Positions 11,965 to 23,671 of a stretch of 64,000 nt of DNA are shown piece after piece (positions within the stretch are counted from its first letter, which is position 1; each line of letters begins with the position of its first letter). The position numbers and the translations under genes were made by a program. This stretch comes from Gambelia wislizenii (lineage: Eukaryota; Chordata; Lepidosauria; Squamata; Crotaphytidae), in assembly GCA_030847615.1 (NCBI GenBank), contig JAUMIR010000005.1, positions 59,733,001-59,797,000 of the forward strand, read 5' to 3'. The notes under the pieces were generated by a model that was not told the origin of the DNA, did no database searches, and worked only from the letters and a program-made list of their open reading frames with translations.

Positions 11965-12457
11965 TTGGGTATGTTGACATTTCCAGTGTGCTGACTGACC
12001 ACTTGGGAAGCATTCTGAACCAATCCTACCACTCTTTGGCTGGCCAATCAGCAGCTAGAGGGCATTTCTCAGCAGAACCTCCTCAGCCTACAGTCATTGC
12101 TGCTGAGCTGCGGCCTTGCCCAGCTGCCCGAGGGGGTCACATCAGTGGCCCACCACCACCACCGCCACAGTCATTGCCCACCAAGCTGCAGCCTTGCCCG
12201 GCCAGCTGAACTACGGTTTTGCCTGACCGCTCAGGGCAATGGCGGCAATGGTGGGATGCCACTGCTGCTGCGAGAGAACCACACACTTAATTGGTGGCAG
12301 GAGAGGACCTGTGCAGTCAAGTGGTGGCGGGACTGGTGGTGGGGGCAGGATACCACTACTGCCGCTCTGACAGGACCCACACAGTCAAACGGCAGGGGGA
12401 ATGGTGGTGGCAGCGGCGGGACGCACCACTGACATATGTTATGTCAGGTACAGCTAG
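11960..12457 (-). mobile_element. unclassified interspersed repeat (same family as 51.7-52.1 kb)
   Basis: On the minus strand one end reads TACTAGCTGTACCTGACA and the other CAGCACACTGGAAATGTCAA-CATACCC then AT-rich sequence; the element at 51709-52127 has the same two ends on the + strand. The middle is GC-rich with CCACCA/GGTGG runs. No terminal inverted repeat and no coding frame; a Helitron-like origin is possible but unproven. Confidence 0.6.
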
Positions 12458-12486
12458 TAATCTTGAATTGTCACAAAGAAAGAGTG

Positions 12487-12592
12487 AAGAACCTTTTGCC
12501 CTCCAGATGTTTTGAATGTCAACTCTCATAATCCTTCACTAGCTGGAGCTTCTAGGAACTCAAAAAAGGGCAAAGGTTTTCCACCCCTGTTT
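12487..12592. mobile_element. short hAT-type palindromic MITE
   Basis: Imperfect palindrome: CCTTTTGCCCTCCAGATGTT at the left, and GGGCAAAGGTTTTCCACCCCTG at the right in inverted form. A common squamate short element; no coding capacity. Confidence 0.6.
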
Positions 12593-12882
12593 TAAGCAAT
12601 CAAAGACATGGAAGACAACCTGGATTAATTAAAAGACCCATTTTCAAGAAATCCTTCCTCCCAGTTTTGGATTCCTGAAAGGGAAAAAAAAAAAAAAAAG
12701 GAAAGCCATCCATTTCTCTTCAGCCACTCAGCTCCAAGTTTCAGCTTGCTATAGCTTATGGAAGCTCTGGCTCTCACCACTTGTGACTCACTAACCAGTT
12801 CTTCTGCAGTGGTAGACACAGTCTCCTACTGATTACACATGAGATGACATTTAGCCAATATAGGGAGTATAAGTCATCATGG

Positions 12883-13105
12883 GGCCTAAATGCCCTAAAG
12901 GTACCAGATCCCGTCTGATCTTAGAAACTAAGAAGGGTCACCCCGGCTTGTACTTGGATGGGACACCACCAATGAATACCAGGTGCTGTAGGCTATATTT
13001 CAGAGGAAGGAACTGGCAAATCACCTCTGAGTATTCCTTGCCTAAGTAAACCCTATGAAATTCATAAGCTGGCAGGCAACTTGAAGGCACGTACATGCAC
13101 GTGCT
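12883..13105 (+). mobile_element. 5S-rRNA-derived SINE with BovB-like tail
   Basis: The head follows 5S rRNA: CGTCTGATCTTAGAAACTAAG, then TACTTGGATGGGA and AATACCAGGTGCTGTAGGC, covering the internal control region. The tail ends in GGCAACTTGAAGGCAC, shared with the tRNA-headed SINEs. It is a retroposon, not a 5S gene. Other copies: 26.99, 36.95 and 42.86 kb. Confidence 0.88.
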
Positions 13106-13159
13106 AACCTTATGTCTTCACTACATTCTTAAAATGGTTGCTGTATCTTTTCTTTTTCA

Positions 13160-13432
13160 ATAGCATAGCATTAGCATTGATATTTATATACCACTTATCA
13201 GTGCTAAAACACTCCTTAAGCAGTTTACTTTGTTTTGGTTTACATCCAATGTTTCTTTACATCCAATGTTTTGGGACTTTAGCTAATTGCCCCCAACAAT
13301 CTGGGTACTCATTTTACTGACCTACAGAAGGAAGGACGGCTGAGTCAACCTTGGAGCCATCTGGGATTGAACTCATAATGTTGTGGCTTGCAGTACTGGC
13401 ATTTAACCACTGCGTCACCAGGACTCCCTTTC
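13160..13432 (-). mobile_element. tRNA-type SINE with LINE-like tail
   Basis: Minus-strand head contains GTTAAATGCCAGTACTGCAA and a degenerate box B near 13365. The tail runs into a TATATAAATATCAATGC stretch resembling L2-type 3' ends. Confidence 0.6.
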
Positions 13433-14539
13433 TCAAGGGAGATGTCTATGAGGTTGTGCTGATTTGTGTATACAGTATATCAAACCCTGCACAGTGGACT
13501 GGATTATTATAGGCACTTGGGTTGTTGGGGAATCTGTTTTATAGCCTTATATTAAGGCTTAAGGTGGGCATAAACACAGAGCTTGGAAGTAATTAGTTAC
13601 AAACAGCTAGTTATTTCCAATTATATCATTTTCTTTAAAACAGAAGCATATCTACCTTAAGATTGCAATTTAATGGAAAACTTCATTCATTTTGTGGTGT
13701 AACTGTAGCTTTTATATAGTCACCAGGTGTATGTGGCTTCACTAAGGGAGGAGGAAGCTCACATGGTTTTCAAGGGGCTGGTTGATGCTGCTCTCTCATG
13801 CTCAGTTGTGGGAGTTGAGATGAAGGGGACAGGGAGAGAGGCTGTTCTGTGCCACAGGCTGGTAGTTTGTAGCATTCAGATTTTTAAAAAAGGTAAATGA
13901 AAGGGAAGTGCTTTAGGTATTTTTGAGAAACAGAAGTGACAGTTTTAAAACTGTTAATATTATGTTATCTAAATACTGTTGTGGAGGCCTGTAATGCTAT
14001 ATAGCTGAAACCAATTACTTAAGAGTAACCTTAAGCAAAGTGCTGTATCTATTCCAACAATTTCTTCTGGGAGATGGGAAAATATAGGAGCAGTATATCA
14101 TGTGACTGGATTATGAAAACTATCGGTGTTTTACATGAGACATTGTTACAATCCTTTAGAACTTTCACTCTGAACTAGTTATGAACCGAATGCATATTAG
14201 TTGCCACAAGGACTCTCCGCCCAGATAATAAAAAGAACATAAAAGAAACTTGACTTCCTTCCATTGCCAGCTGCTTTTCCTTCTCCAAAACGCCCTCTCG
14301 CGAGCTCTCTCCATAAAACTTGGGCGAGCTCCTGGCCTGATTAGAGCATATGCCTAAATAAACAAAAATATCCAATGTGCTATTATTGACTTTTCCCCCC
14401 CAAAGGAATAAAAAGAATCAGTGCTTTTGACTTTTCCGGGGGGTGGGAATAGAAGCCGCTTTTGAGAACCACAGCTCTCTCCCGCCCCACATCCCATCCT
14501 TTCCATAGTTTTAACTTAGCGCCTTCCCTCTTGGTGGGG
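13433..14539. other. promoter-proximal flank
   Basis: AT-rich, no recognised repeat until the GC content rises after about 14400. It may hold GAB1 regulatory sites, but none is identifiable by eye. Confidence 0.4.
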
Positions 14540-15313
14540 GGAGAAGCCGGAGAATACAGAAAAAAATGACAAGAGGCCAAGATTGGGGGGAAGGGGGAAA
14601 AGAGCAGGCTTAAGGGTGGGGAGAGGAGGGCTTCACTGGCCGGCCCAGAGTCCGAGGGGGGTTGAGACGGGGGGGGCTGAACAGGGGAAGGTGGTGAACA
14701 GGGGAGGGGGCAGACAGCGCGCCGCCCCCTCGACAGCGCCTCACCCGCCCCTCCTCTCCCCGCCTGGCTCGTCCCCCTTCGGCCGCGGTGGCCAGACCCC
14801 TCCGTCCCCTCAGCCGTCTCCACGGTCCAGATGCCAGGCCTGGCTGCTAAAGCCAGGCGGCGGCCGGGTGGGAAAAGAACCAGCCGGGTTCCTCCTCCTT
14901 CCCTCCCTCAGAACCAGACAGAAGGGAAGGGCGGGAAGAGCCGGCCTGAAGTAAAAGTAGGAGAGCTCAGCAAGGCGCTGCAGTGACACCCAGGCTGGCC
15001 CCGTAGCCGCCCTCCCTTCCAGGCTTGGCGGGAGGAGGAAGACGGGAACGAGGAGGCTCCGGCTCTTGCAGGAGAGCCAAGCCAGCTAGCCAGGGAGGGA
15101 GGGAGGGAGAGGGCGGCTTTCCCGACACTGGGCTTTTCCCTACTCCTGGCAGCAGCTGGATTGGAGTCGCTGAAAGTTGCGGTGGCCGCCCGGGTGGGGC
15201 CCCCTTCTTTCTGCCTTTCCTCGACTAGGAGGAGGAGGAGGAAAGAGAGAGGAGGAAAGTGGGCAGAGGTTTCTCGTCTTGACCGACCTGGGCACTCCGC
15301 CTGGCTCTGCCTT

Positions 15314-15318
15314 GAGCG

Positions 15319-15362
<44 letters not shown>

Positions 15363-15368
15363 CATACA
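15314..15368. repeat. (GC)n(CA)n(TA)n microsatellite in the GAB1 leader/promoter
   Basis: A continuous alternating purine-pyrimidine tract: about six GC dinucleotides, about 13 CA dinucleotides, then TA dinucleotides and a short imperfect tail. It lies about 260-320 bp before the GAB1 ATG. Such tracts can form left-handed DNA and are length-unstable. Whether it is transcribed depends on the unmapped start site. Confidence 0.95.
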
Positions 15369-15629
15369 CGCCCCCCCCTCCGTCCGTCCCTCCCTCTTTC
15401 TCTCTCGCTCCCTTCCCGGTCGTCTCCTCCTCCCTCTCCTCTTCTTTCCCTTCCCTTCCCTTCCCCCAGAGGAACCGCTGGAGAGGCAGGCGGGCAAGCA
15501 GGCAGGAGGGCGGTGTGTGTGTGTGTTGTGTTTTTCTTCCCTGGGTCGTCTCTTCGTCGGCCCAGCCGCGCCATACAGCTGCCCTGAGCAGAAGAATCCG
15601 CCTCAGCGTGAGGGGCTGAGGGCGCAGCC

Positions 15630-15701
15630 ATGAGCGGCGGAGAGGTGGTCTGCTCGGGCTGGCTCCGAAAGTCGCCGCCGGAGAAGAAGTTGAAGCGCTA
15701 C
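15630..15701 (+). CDS. GAB1: GAB1 first coding exon (residues 1-24)
   Basis: The exon encodes 24 residues starting [14 protein letters not shown] and ending in a Lys/Arg-rich stretch plus Tyr, which I recognise as the N terminus of GAB1. GAB1 is a cytoplasmic docking adaptor that is recruited to membrane phosphoinositides by its PH domain, is tyrosine-phosphorylated below receptors such as MET and EGFR, and binds GRB2, PI3K p85 and SHP2. This exon holds only the first beta strand of the PH domain. The start is supported by an in-frame TGA at 15609-15611 with no ATG between, and by G at -3. The exon ends exactly between codons (phase 0) at a GTAAGT donor. The following PH residues are not found anywhere in the window, so exon 2 lies downstream. 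GAB2 and GAB3 are the paralogues to exclude; the opening residues fit GAB1 best. Confidence 0.95.
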
Positions 15702-15707
15702 GTAAGT
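15702..15707 (+). other. GAB1: 5' splice donor of GAB1 intron 1
   Basis: The bases GTAAGT directly follow a complete Tyr codon and match the U1 consensus at all six intronic positions. Reading through instead would replace the conserved PH-domain sequence with unrelated residues, so splicing here is expected. Confidence 0.9.
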
Positions 15708-16693
15708 GTGGCGACCACCCACCCCCCTCACCTTTTACCCACCCCTGTTTCTCTCCCCCCCTCCTTTTCCTCCGCGGATTGTTCTGCTTTGCAGGGTGCC
15801 TCTTGCCCTTGGCGTTCCTTCTTCCTGGATATGAGAGTGTTTTCCCTCCTCATTCCTTTCTTAATCTTGGTCTTGCTTCCTCTTTCCCCTTTCTCTCTCT
15901 TGGTGTCCCCCTCCCTACTTTTTAAATTTTTTGTTCAGTCCGTTTGAACCCTTTTAGTCTCGCCTCTCCCCCCCCACACTCCCCAAAACCTGGGCTTGTG
16001 GAGGGAAAGTTTCTCTCCTGGGAAGCCTCCCCTTTTGCACGAAGGTGTTGGGGCGTCGCGGAGCAACTCGGGCTCCTGAGTACTTTGCAAAAGTGCCAAG
16101 TGCGCAGTTCTCCTTCCAGCGATTTCCAAAAGGCCCTGAACCGACGCCAACTCGATCGCCAGGTTTATTGCCCCTCGCAGACGAAAGGCGGGGTGGTGGC
16201 TGCTGTTGCTGCTTCTGCTGCTGCAAAGTTTTCCGTTAGCTTCTCCCGGGGCATGTCTGTATTATTATTTTTTTTCCTTTTCTGTTGAAAATGAAGACAT
16301 GTCTCAAAAGTCACTCAAGACGCGACGGGGTGGTTCATTCCTGAGTATGCGAAATGTCTCTGTAAATGGTTGATTTGCAGAGTGGTTGGTTTAATGTTGA
16401 GTTCTCCAATTCTTTTTTTTCTTCCCCTCCAAGTTGGAAGTTCCTTTTGGAACCTAGAAATACAGTAGTCTTGTTCTTAAAACACCAAGGGTTAAACAGT
16501 ACAACTGTGCAATCCATAAAGAATTTGTGCTGTCGAGAAAAGAGAACCAAGGAGTGTTTTGTAGATACCTGTTTTTCCTCCATGGAAAGAACTGTTGTGT
16601 AGGAAGTGAGCAACGTGTAAAGCTACATACAGATCGCCGTCACATGTGACAATTATCTGTGCTATTTTAGTTGAATGTGTATGTGCACACAGA

Positions 16694-17291
16694 GGGCCCG
16701 TCTAAACAGTGAAAATAGCCCTCATGGAATTTGCTGGGAATCCCACCAGTCTAAACAGGATCCCGCACCAATCCACACTATTCAGAAGGAGGAGGACCCA
16801 AAATGGCAAAAAAACCAAAACCAAAACAAAACAAAACACCTGGGGTAAAAGCCTTCGCAGATTTCCATGTATTTTTTCACAAACTGCAAGGCTGGTGCAC
16901 ATTTTTGCTTGTTTGGACTATAGAGTAATGAAAAACTTGAAGGGAAGCACAAAGCTGATTGGCTGGGTGAGAGCAGGGGCGGGGCTTGCTAGGAGGGCAA
17001 GTGCCCACTGCCACCATGTTGGATTTTTGCCTTAGTGATCACTCACTAAAGCGATTAAAAGGATCAATATTTTCTGTTTTGCTTTCCTGGATAATCGCTC
17101 TATTGCACCAGTGTACCTTGGGATGACTTTTTTTAAAAAAACCTGGCAGCAGTAAATCACTCGCGGTGGCATCAGGAATGCAAGACTTATGGGGGCTTCC
17201 AAGGCCAGAAAAAGTGTTTGGTTTGGTCGCTGCTGCGAGATGCCAATAATATGGGGTATTTGGGATTTTCCCCCCTCCTGTAGATGGGCCC
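16694..17291. mobile_element. non-autonomous DNA element, GGGCCCGTCTA family, copy 1
   Basis: Ends are GGGCCCGTCTAAACAG and, inverted, CTGTAGATGGGCCC. The interior shares phrases with 34313-34960 and 44128-44714 (GATTGGCTGG, GGGCTTGCTAGGAGGGCAAG, CACCATGTTGGATTTTTGCC). No transposase; mobilised in trans if at all. Confidence 0.75.
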
Positions 17292-18441
17292 GCAGACTAC
17301 CGCATGTTGGGACTTCCCAGTGAATTGTGCATGTGTATAGTGGGCATCATGACTTCCCAGCGTGTTGTGCACATGGGATTTAAATATGCAGCAGGCTTTG
17401 CCACTCTCTCAACATCCACATGTGTATGGGAGAATGACCTGCATGCTAGAAAAGAAGTGATTTAGGTTGCTGGAAGATAGGTCTACCATACAGATCAGGA
17501 GTGGACAGAGCTTAGGCCTGTAGGATTTCTCATCTTTTACTAGAAGAAAGGTGCCAATTGCAAAAGAGATGTGCACAAGTTTAAAGATTTGTTTAAAAAA
17601 GCTGTCATACTCAGAGTTCACAAGTCTTCCATACAAAAATTCACTCCTGCTTATAAGGGGGTATTTTTGCTGCAGATATTGTTAAACAGTCACAACTCAG
17701 AAATCCTTGCTCTTGCAGACCACCTAGAGACCTTTCTGGAGATCCAGATCTGCTGTCAGCAGTTCTTTGAAAATCAGAGGGTTGCAGGGGGGGGGGGAAG
17801 CATATTCTTTCCTTAATATCCCTTCCTTGATTCATCCGTCCACAGAATATTGGAATTGTGGAGTGGTGAGAAAATAAATGCTGTCTGACATTGATTCTTA
17901 CAGATATTGATGATTTTATTTATTTATTTAAAATGTATATGCCAAGTTACACATATAAACATCTCAGTGCAGCATACATTGTAGCCATCTGTAATTGTTT
18001 CTGTAGAAACTGTATACAGTATCTGTTCTTGTTACTCTGGGATTTAGGTAATTTAGTGCCCTGTGCTGATCTTGGTCCCATCCAAATTCAGAGTGGGTCT
18101 GTTCTCTGATTCCTTCAGGCAAAATACCTCACGGAACTACATGTCAGTTTCTGTCTTTTAAAAAGTTATCTAAATAAGACTATCCTTAAAGAAACAATAG
18201 AGACAACACTTTACATCTGCTTCCATTGTTTAGCAGACTTTGATTTCTAGAATTAGACAAATCAGTCAGTCTTATATCTGGAGGAATAGTCAATTTGTGT
18301 CAGAATAATTGTGACATTCAAGTAGTTCTATATGAGCAACTGTCCTAAACAATTGGCAAGTTTTACCTATATAGCACCTAAAAGTTTTTTCCAGATGTGA
18401 CAGTACAGGGACTTCATGAGCAATTCAGTGTTCTCTGCCTA
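17292..18441. other. intron sequence without recognised features
   Basis: Mostly unique AT-rich DNA. A ten-G run lies near 17789. Confidence 0.4.
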
Positions 18442-18662
18442 TAAGGCCAAATCCACACTACACTAATAATCCTGATTGAAACTGGATTATTTGCTATGGC
18501 TCCTTCCTATGGAATCCTGGGATTTGTAGTTTGTTGAGGCACCAGCACTCTTTGGCAGAGAAGGCTAAAGACTTAATAAAGTCCCTGCATTCCATAGGAA
18601 GGAACCATGGCAAATAATCCAGTTTCAAATTGGATTATTTGTGTAGTGTTGTTTTGGCCTTA
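18442..18662. mobile_element. palindromic MITE, TAAGGCCAAA family
   Basis: Terminal inverted repeats TAAGGCCAAATCCACACTAC and GTAGTGTTGTTTTGGCCTTA frame a second inverted pair (CCTTCCTATGGAATCC / inverted near 18590). Matches the outer element at 62894-63602. Confidence 0.85.
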
Positions 18663-19099
18663 AGGAGCAGTTAGCTTCACAAAGGACAGGGACAACCTGG
18701 TTCTCAAGAGAAGTTACTTTACTGTTGCTAATGGAGTTGAAATTTTATTTGTCCCTAGTCCCCACATGGCCAAGAAAGGGTGAGTAGCCTTGCCTTCATT
18801 GAGATCCTTCCAGAACAACTGAAATACAACAGAAACAACATCTGATACAAAATGTAGGCCTGTGACTCTATTGTCACTTTTCTTCTGTATGATTTCAAAG
18901 CATTGCCTGCTGAAGAAGCCAGTGGAGCTTTGAAAGCCTACATGATGTATTTTGTCCATTTTGGTTGGCTAATAAAAATATTGCTCTTTTGTCTATTTTG
19001 TTGTATTGTCCTAAAATTAGCAGTTTATGAACTTTTTGTTTAAACGATGCTCAAATCCACTGTTGAACAGTGCCAAAACAAAAAGTGTGCTAGTTTGGG

Positions 19100-19315
19100 G
19101 GGCATGTTGGCTGACCTTAATAAAGGTATTGTTCAGCTAAATGATTTTATACTGCTTCAAATTATGGGCATTTTTGCATGATAGCTAATTTAATTGTTTT
19201 GGTAAGTTTTGTGTCACCAGGTTTTTAGTTTCATCTTCTTTTAACTTTGTTGTAAACTGCCTTAGGTCTCCTGCTGGGATGAAGAGGGGATATGAATTAA
19301 ACAAATAGTAAATAA
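19100..19315 (+). mobile_element. L2-type LINE 3' tail
   Basis: Ends in TTGTAAACTGCCTTAGG then GGGATATGAATTAAACAAAT, the usual shape of the squamate L2 3' untranslated end. No coding part remains. Confidence 0.5.
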
Positions 19316-19971
19316 AACAAAACTGGGATTTTGTTTAATTGCCCCCCTCCCTTGACAAAAACCTTTGTTCATGTAACTGATTAATCAGTGCCTCTTTCCT
19401 TGCCTATTGACATCTCTGGTTAATCAAAACATTGTCTTTCACTCTTTTCCTAGACTTGGGATATTTGCGTCTCTATTTGACTTTTACATTTTATATTTTT
19501 ATAGCCTTTATGTTACAATGCCCTGGGATTGTGCCCTTGATGGTGCAGTGGTGCAGGAATAAAATAAAATAAAATAATTATGCTGTTATCTACTTTATAG
19601 TTTAATCTTAGAAGAAATAGGAATACAGAGCACTCCTTGTTCTTGCCTTAAGGTCTGTTTGGTGCCTTGATCCTTGCAGAGACTGAAGTGGTTCTGGGGT
19701 TATGTCTCATTTTTGACAGTATGAGGTAGTGTCTTGAAATAGGTAGAACTGGGCTTGAAATAGTTTATATGGTTAAACTTTATAGCAAGCTTTGACTGTC
19801 TTGACTGATTACTAGACATGAGCTATTGCCAAATAGGGTTGCAGCTTGACTTGCAGAAGCATTGAAGGTGTCAGATTGTTAATTTAGGATAGCACTTTCA
19901 AATAATAATTCTTGTTACCAAACAGTTTGGGAGAATCCTATGTGCTTGGCACTTAATTACCAGCAGAAACA

Positions 19972-20240
19972 TGGAGGAAATGACTGTGTCAAAGCTAAAA
20001 CTTGGCCGAAATTGGGTCATGCAAGAGGACAATAATCTCAAGCACACCAGTGAATCTGCAATAGAATGGTTGAAAAAGAAAAGAAGCAAGGCATTGCAAT
20101 GGCCCAGTCAAAGTCCAGATCTCAACCCGATTGAAATGCTATGGTGGGACCTTAAGAGAGCTGTGCATAAACAAATGCCCACAGACCTCAATGAACTGAA
20201 GCAACGTAAAGAAGAGCGGGCCAAAATTCCTCCACAGTGA
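19972..20240 (+). pseudogene. Tc1-like transposase C-terminal fragment
   Basis: Translates to a DDE transposase end: NWVMQEDNNLKHTS covers the second catalytic Asp region (usually QQDNDPKHTS), and WPSQSPDLNPIEMLWWDLK carries the third acidic residue. It stops early at 20238 where family members continue; the next codons still resemble the family, so the stop is a mutation. The N-terminal HTH domain is missing. Confidence 0.88.
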
Positions 20241-20540
20241 TGTGAGAGACTGATAAAGTAATACAGAAAATTATTACTTCAAGTTATTGTTGCCAAAGGT
20301 GGTTCTACATGCTGTTGAACCATAAGGTGTATTTAGTTTTTCACACATGGCTTCTCCATTTTGGCTTTATTTTTGTTGAATAAATCATGACACGGTGTAA
20401 TGTGTCATGTATTGTTGTTCATCTGAGGTTGTATTTACCCAGTTTTAAGACCTACTGAGGAACAGATGGTTGTTATTATGTCCTGATATGTAAAACCATA
20501 GAATTCAGAGAGGTGTACATTCTTTTTTCACACGGCTGTA
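19972..20540 (+). mobile_element. Tc1-like transposon, 3' remnant
   Basis: Holds the C-terminal third of a Tc1 transposase and the downstream terminus ending CACACGGCTGTA at 20540. The 5' two thirds and left inverted repeat are absent. Confidence 0.85.
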
Positions 20541-20994
20541 TTTGTCTCTATTTGGACTGCTTTGTTTGTCCCACCTTGCTTCCTTATAATCTGCCATTTA
20601 AAAAAAAACTACTACACATATTTGCATTTAAATATATATTCACATATACATTTAATATATTCTCTGCATAGTTATGCCTTTCTAAAGTTGTAGTCTCTGA
20701 AAATATGCATTTAGAAATGTATTTTCATATGGGTTTTGAGATAGCACTTAGTCTACACACCTGTGGAAATGCAAAAGTTTGTGAATGGTGATGTTTTGGC
20801 CTACATATTAGCTTGGTGGGGGGTGTTAATCTACTTTATTTGAATGTGCAAATACTGAATTTCTTAGGCAACTTTTTATTATAATGTGTAAAGGATTTAT
20901 TCCTTGAATTTTTATTCTTCTGTCAGAAAGGACTAGCACACTGATTGATTATATGGGGATGGGAGAGAGAGAAGTTAATAAAACCTACATATGA
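20541..20994. other. intron sequence without recognised features
   Basis: AT-rich unique sequence, with short A runs and TATATA-rich stretches. Confidence 0.4.
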
Positions 20995-21675
20995 AAGAAG
21001 AACCCTGCTGGATCAGCCCAGCGGCTGCTCTAGTTCAGCATTCAGTTCACACTGTGGCCAGCCAGTTGCAAACAGAAAATCCACCAGCCAGGCATGAATG
21101 CCAGGCATGAATGCAATAGCCTCCTTCTGCCTATGGCACCCAGCAACAGATACACAGAAGCAGATTACCTATGGTACTGGAGGAAATACACATCCATCCC
21201 CACTAGTAGCCATCGATGTCTTCCATAAATTTGTGCAGTCCCCTTTTGAAGTTGCCCAAGTTGGCAGGCATAACTCCTTTTTGTGGCAATAAATTCAACT
21301 GTTTTAACTACGTATGTGCTGTATGAAGAAGTACAGTACTTCCTTTTATCTGTCCTGATTCTTTCACTGTTCAGCTTCAGTAGGTGACCCCTGTTTCTAG
21401 TATTATGTATGAGGGAAAAAAGTCTCAGCATATCTACTTCCTCTGCATAGTTTTATATAGCTTGATCATGTCACCCTTCCTTGCCTCTTTTATATCCTGA
21501 ACAGCCTAGTCATAATCTTACAATGTAACATGCCCAGTCCCTTGATCTGACATCCATCACATCTACCTTTACCTCCAGCCCTTTTGGTTGTCCTTTCTGC
21601 ACTTTCCCCAGCTCTGCTATATCCTTTTTCAGACCTGTACACATTCCAATTCTGGATGTACAATAGATTTCTGTA
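20995..21675 (-). mobile_element. CR1/L3-type LINE fragment
   Basis: Minus-strand frame 21431-21165 includes SLIHNTRNRGHLLKLN and RTDKRKY, the C terminus of an L3-like CR1 ORF. The 3' end at low coordinates reads AACCCTGCTGGATCAGCCCA on the + strand. Homologous to 44726-45310. Confidence 0.8.
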
Positions 21676-21689
21676 AGCGCAGTACAATA

Positions 21690-21920
21690 TATTATTATTA
21701 TTATTATTGCTATGTGCCTTTAGGTTGACTTTGATTTATGGCAACCCACTCCAGAGGGTTTTCTTGGCAATATTTATTCAGAGGAGGCTTGCCATTGCCT
21801 TCCTCTTAGGCTGATAGAAGGTTACTGGCCCATGATCACCAATGTTTCATGGCTGAGTAGGAATTTGAGCCATGCTTATCCAAAGTCCAGGATGAATATG
21901 CAAACAACGATGCCACACTG
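21690..21920 (-). mobile_element. Sauria-type tRNA SINE, decayed
   Basis: Same order as 1816-2037 on the minus strand; the tail next to an (ATT)n run at 21691-21709 serves as the 3' repeat. The box B is degenerate. Confidence 0.78.
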
Positions 21921-21925
21921 ACTCC

Positions 21926-23671
21926 AGTATGATATTAACAGGTGTGTTTTTTTTTCATTCCCTTTCTAATTATCCCCAGAGAAGGATTCCACTGGATAAG
22001 GGTGGTCTTGTGCTCCTCTTTTTATAGAAGAGGGTCAAGGTTTTGCTGGGTTCAGCAACTGGAAGCTACTTGTATAATAAAATGGGATAATTGATAATTT
22101 AACCAACATATAGTCCCCTTTCCCCTTTTATTCCTCTACTGAAGCATTTGTGCTGAGAAGCAAACCAGTATAGGTTTTTAAATAGGGCTTTCCTGGCAGA
22201 GATCTGTCTGCTTGCTTCACTGTGGTGCAAAATGTCCAGTTTTCTACAATATCTGTCCTTTATATTGGAAAGAAACAGTCCATGGCAGGCAGTGTGAAGA
22301 TAAATTTCACAAAAGGTCTTCCTAGTGGTTGTTGCATACTGGCTTGTGCTTCAGTCTTGGTTCTAACCAGAGTTTGGAAAAGTTACTTGAGTTATGGCAG
22401 GGGATGCTCAGGGTAGCAGTCCAAAGTAATTTTTTCTGGAAATGCTGGGTAGCAGACCTTGACATCAAGCTTGTTATACTTATTGGTGCCATACTTTATT
22501 TGTCTTAACATCCTTACAGTAGAATCACCACTGCATGAAGACTTTTTATTGTTTTCCTTTCAATTTCTTTAAATTTGTTGTATGGGTTCCTTTTGTGCTT
22601 AGCTTATAAGTATTGTTTTTCTGGCCCTCAGTGACCTACTTTAAGGCCCAGAGTTGCAGAGAGAAGTGAACTGAATATAGGATAAGTATTATTGTGTTTG
22701 TATTTAGCCTGATTCAGCGCCTCTGCCTGTCCTACTTTTGAGGAGGCTCCTGGTTGAAGAATTCACGTGGCGTGTTGCTACAGCTTCTCTTGAGTAAATT
22801 TTGCTCAACGAAACCAGCAGCAAGATGGCATGTAAATCTCCAAATTCAGAATTTTCCAGGTTAATTTACTAGGCTGTTTGGGATTCAGCTGTTGCATTGC
22901 CACTCTTTCTGTTTGAGGAAGCTCGCTGGAATGGCTGATGTGAATAATATATTCTTAGTGGAATCAATAGACGGGTTGCTCAAGCTTCTGTTATGTAAAC
23001 TTAAGAGAGATACAGTATATCCTTGTGAAGACTTGTGGTGGTGGAGGGAAGTTGTGTACTCCCTTTCTTTATGCCCTGTACCATGAGGACAAGACTAGAT
23101 CTGTGGGATAGGAGTGTTGCTTTTCTGATGCTGGGTTTTCTATGGTTTCCATTTTGCTTCATATTTGCAAGCCAGCATCAACCACAAAAAGGGATTGGCT
23201 GAGTACATAATCACTGCCAAACAGCTTCCAGCAAAAAAGGCATAGCATTTTTAGATACCACACATGCCTCCTTAGCTGGTTTCCCACTTTAGCTATATTT
23301 AGCTATAATTTAGCTATATAAATTATATTGGGATTTTAATGTATATAGCAAGGTGCTGCCAAGCCTCTTTGTCAGGGTTAGAACTTTGAACTTTCCTCAT
23401 TTGCTGAAGACTTTCACCTTTTTTTGCAGGAAGCTTTATATCTTCTTCAATTCTCCCCAGTAATTGGCATCCTTTTGGACTCTTCCATAACTTTTCTTAT
23501 TGGGGACATACATGCTGTTTGGACTTCTAGTCTCATTTTTAAATAGTTTCATTGAGTCTTGGTGGCATTTGACTCTCTCTGCTGAAACTAATCCCCATAT
23601 TTATTTATTTTAGAAGTTTTCCCTTTTGAAGTTAAATATGCACTTCCAGGGCAACTTTCCATTTACATATA
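21926..23671. other. intron sequence, mostly unique
   Basis: No recognised repeat or exon. Includes AT-rich stretches with TAGCTATAT repeats near 23290-23330. Confidence 0.4.

Larger units (their letters stand above)
14540..16250 (+). promoter_or_regulatory. GAB1: GAB1 promoter, CpG-rich island and 5' leader
   Basis: This 1.7 kb stretch is strongly GC-rich and full of CpG, unlike the AT-rich DNA on both sides, and it surrounds the GAB1 start codon. It contains many G runs and GGGCGG-like boxes and no obvious TATA box near the start, which suits a TATA-less housekeeping-type promoter with dispersed initiation. The transcription start cannot be placed from sequence alone; the 5' leader is probably several hundred bases ending at 15629. 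Long open frames here on both strands reflect high GC and low stop density and are not evidence of other genes. Confidence 0.75.

Noticed and set aside
1..14000. Exons of the usual upstream neighbour (USP38)
   Set aside because: Nothing recognisable as a USP catalytic or 3' coding exon was seen.
14383..15631. Many 100-160 codon frames on both strands around the GAB1 start
   Set aside because: GC-rich promoter sequence has few stop codons; the peptides are Pro/Gly/Arg/Ser-rich or microsatellite-derived and show no domain.
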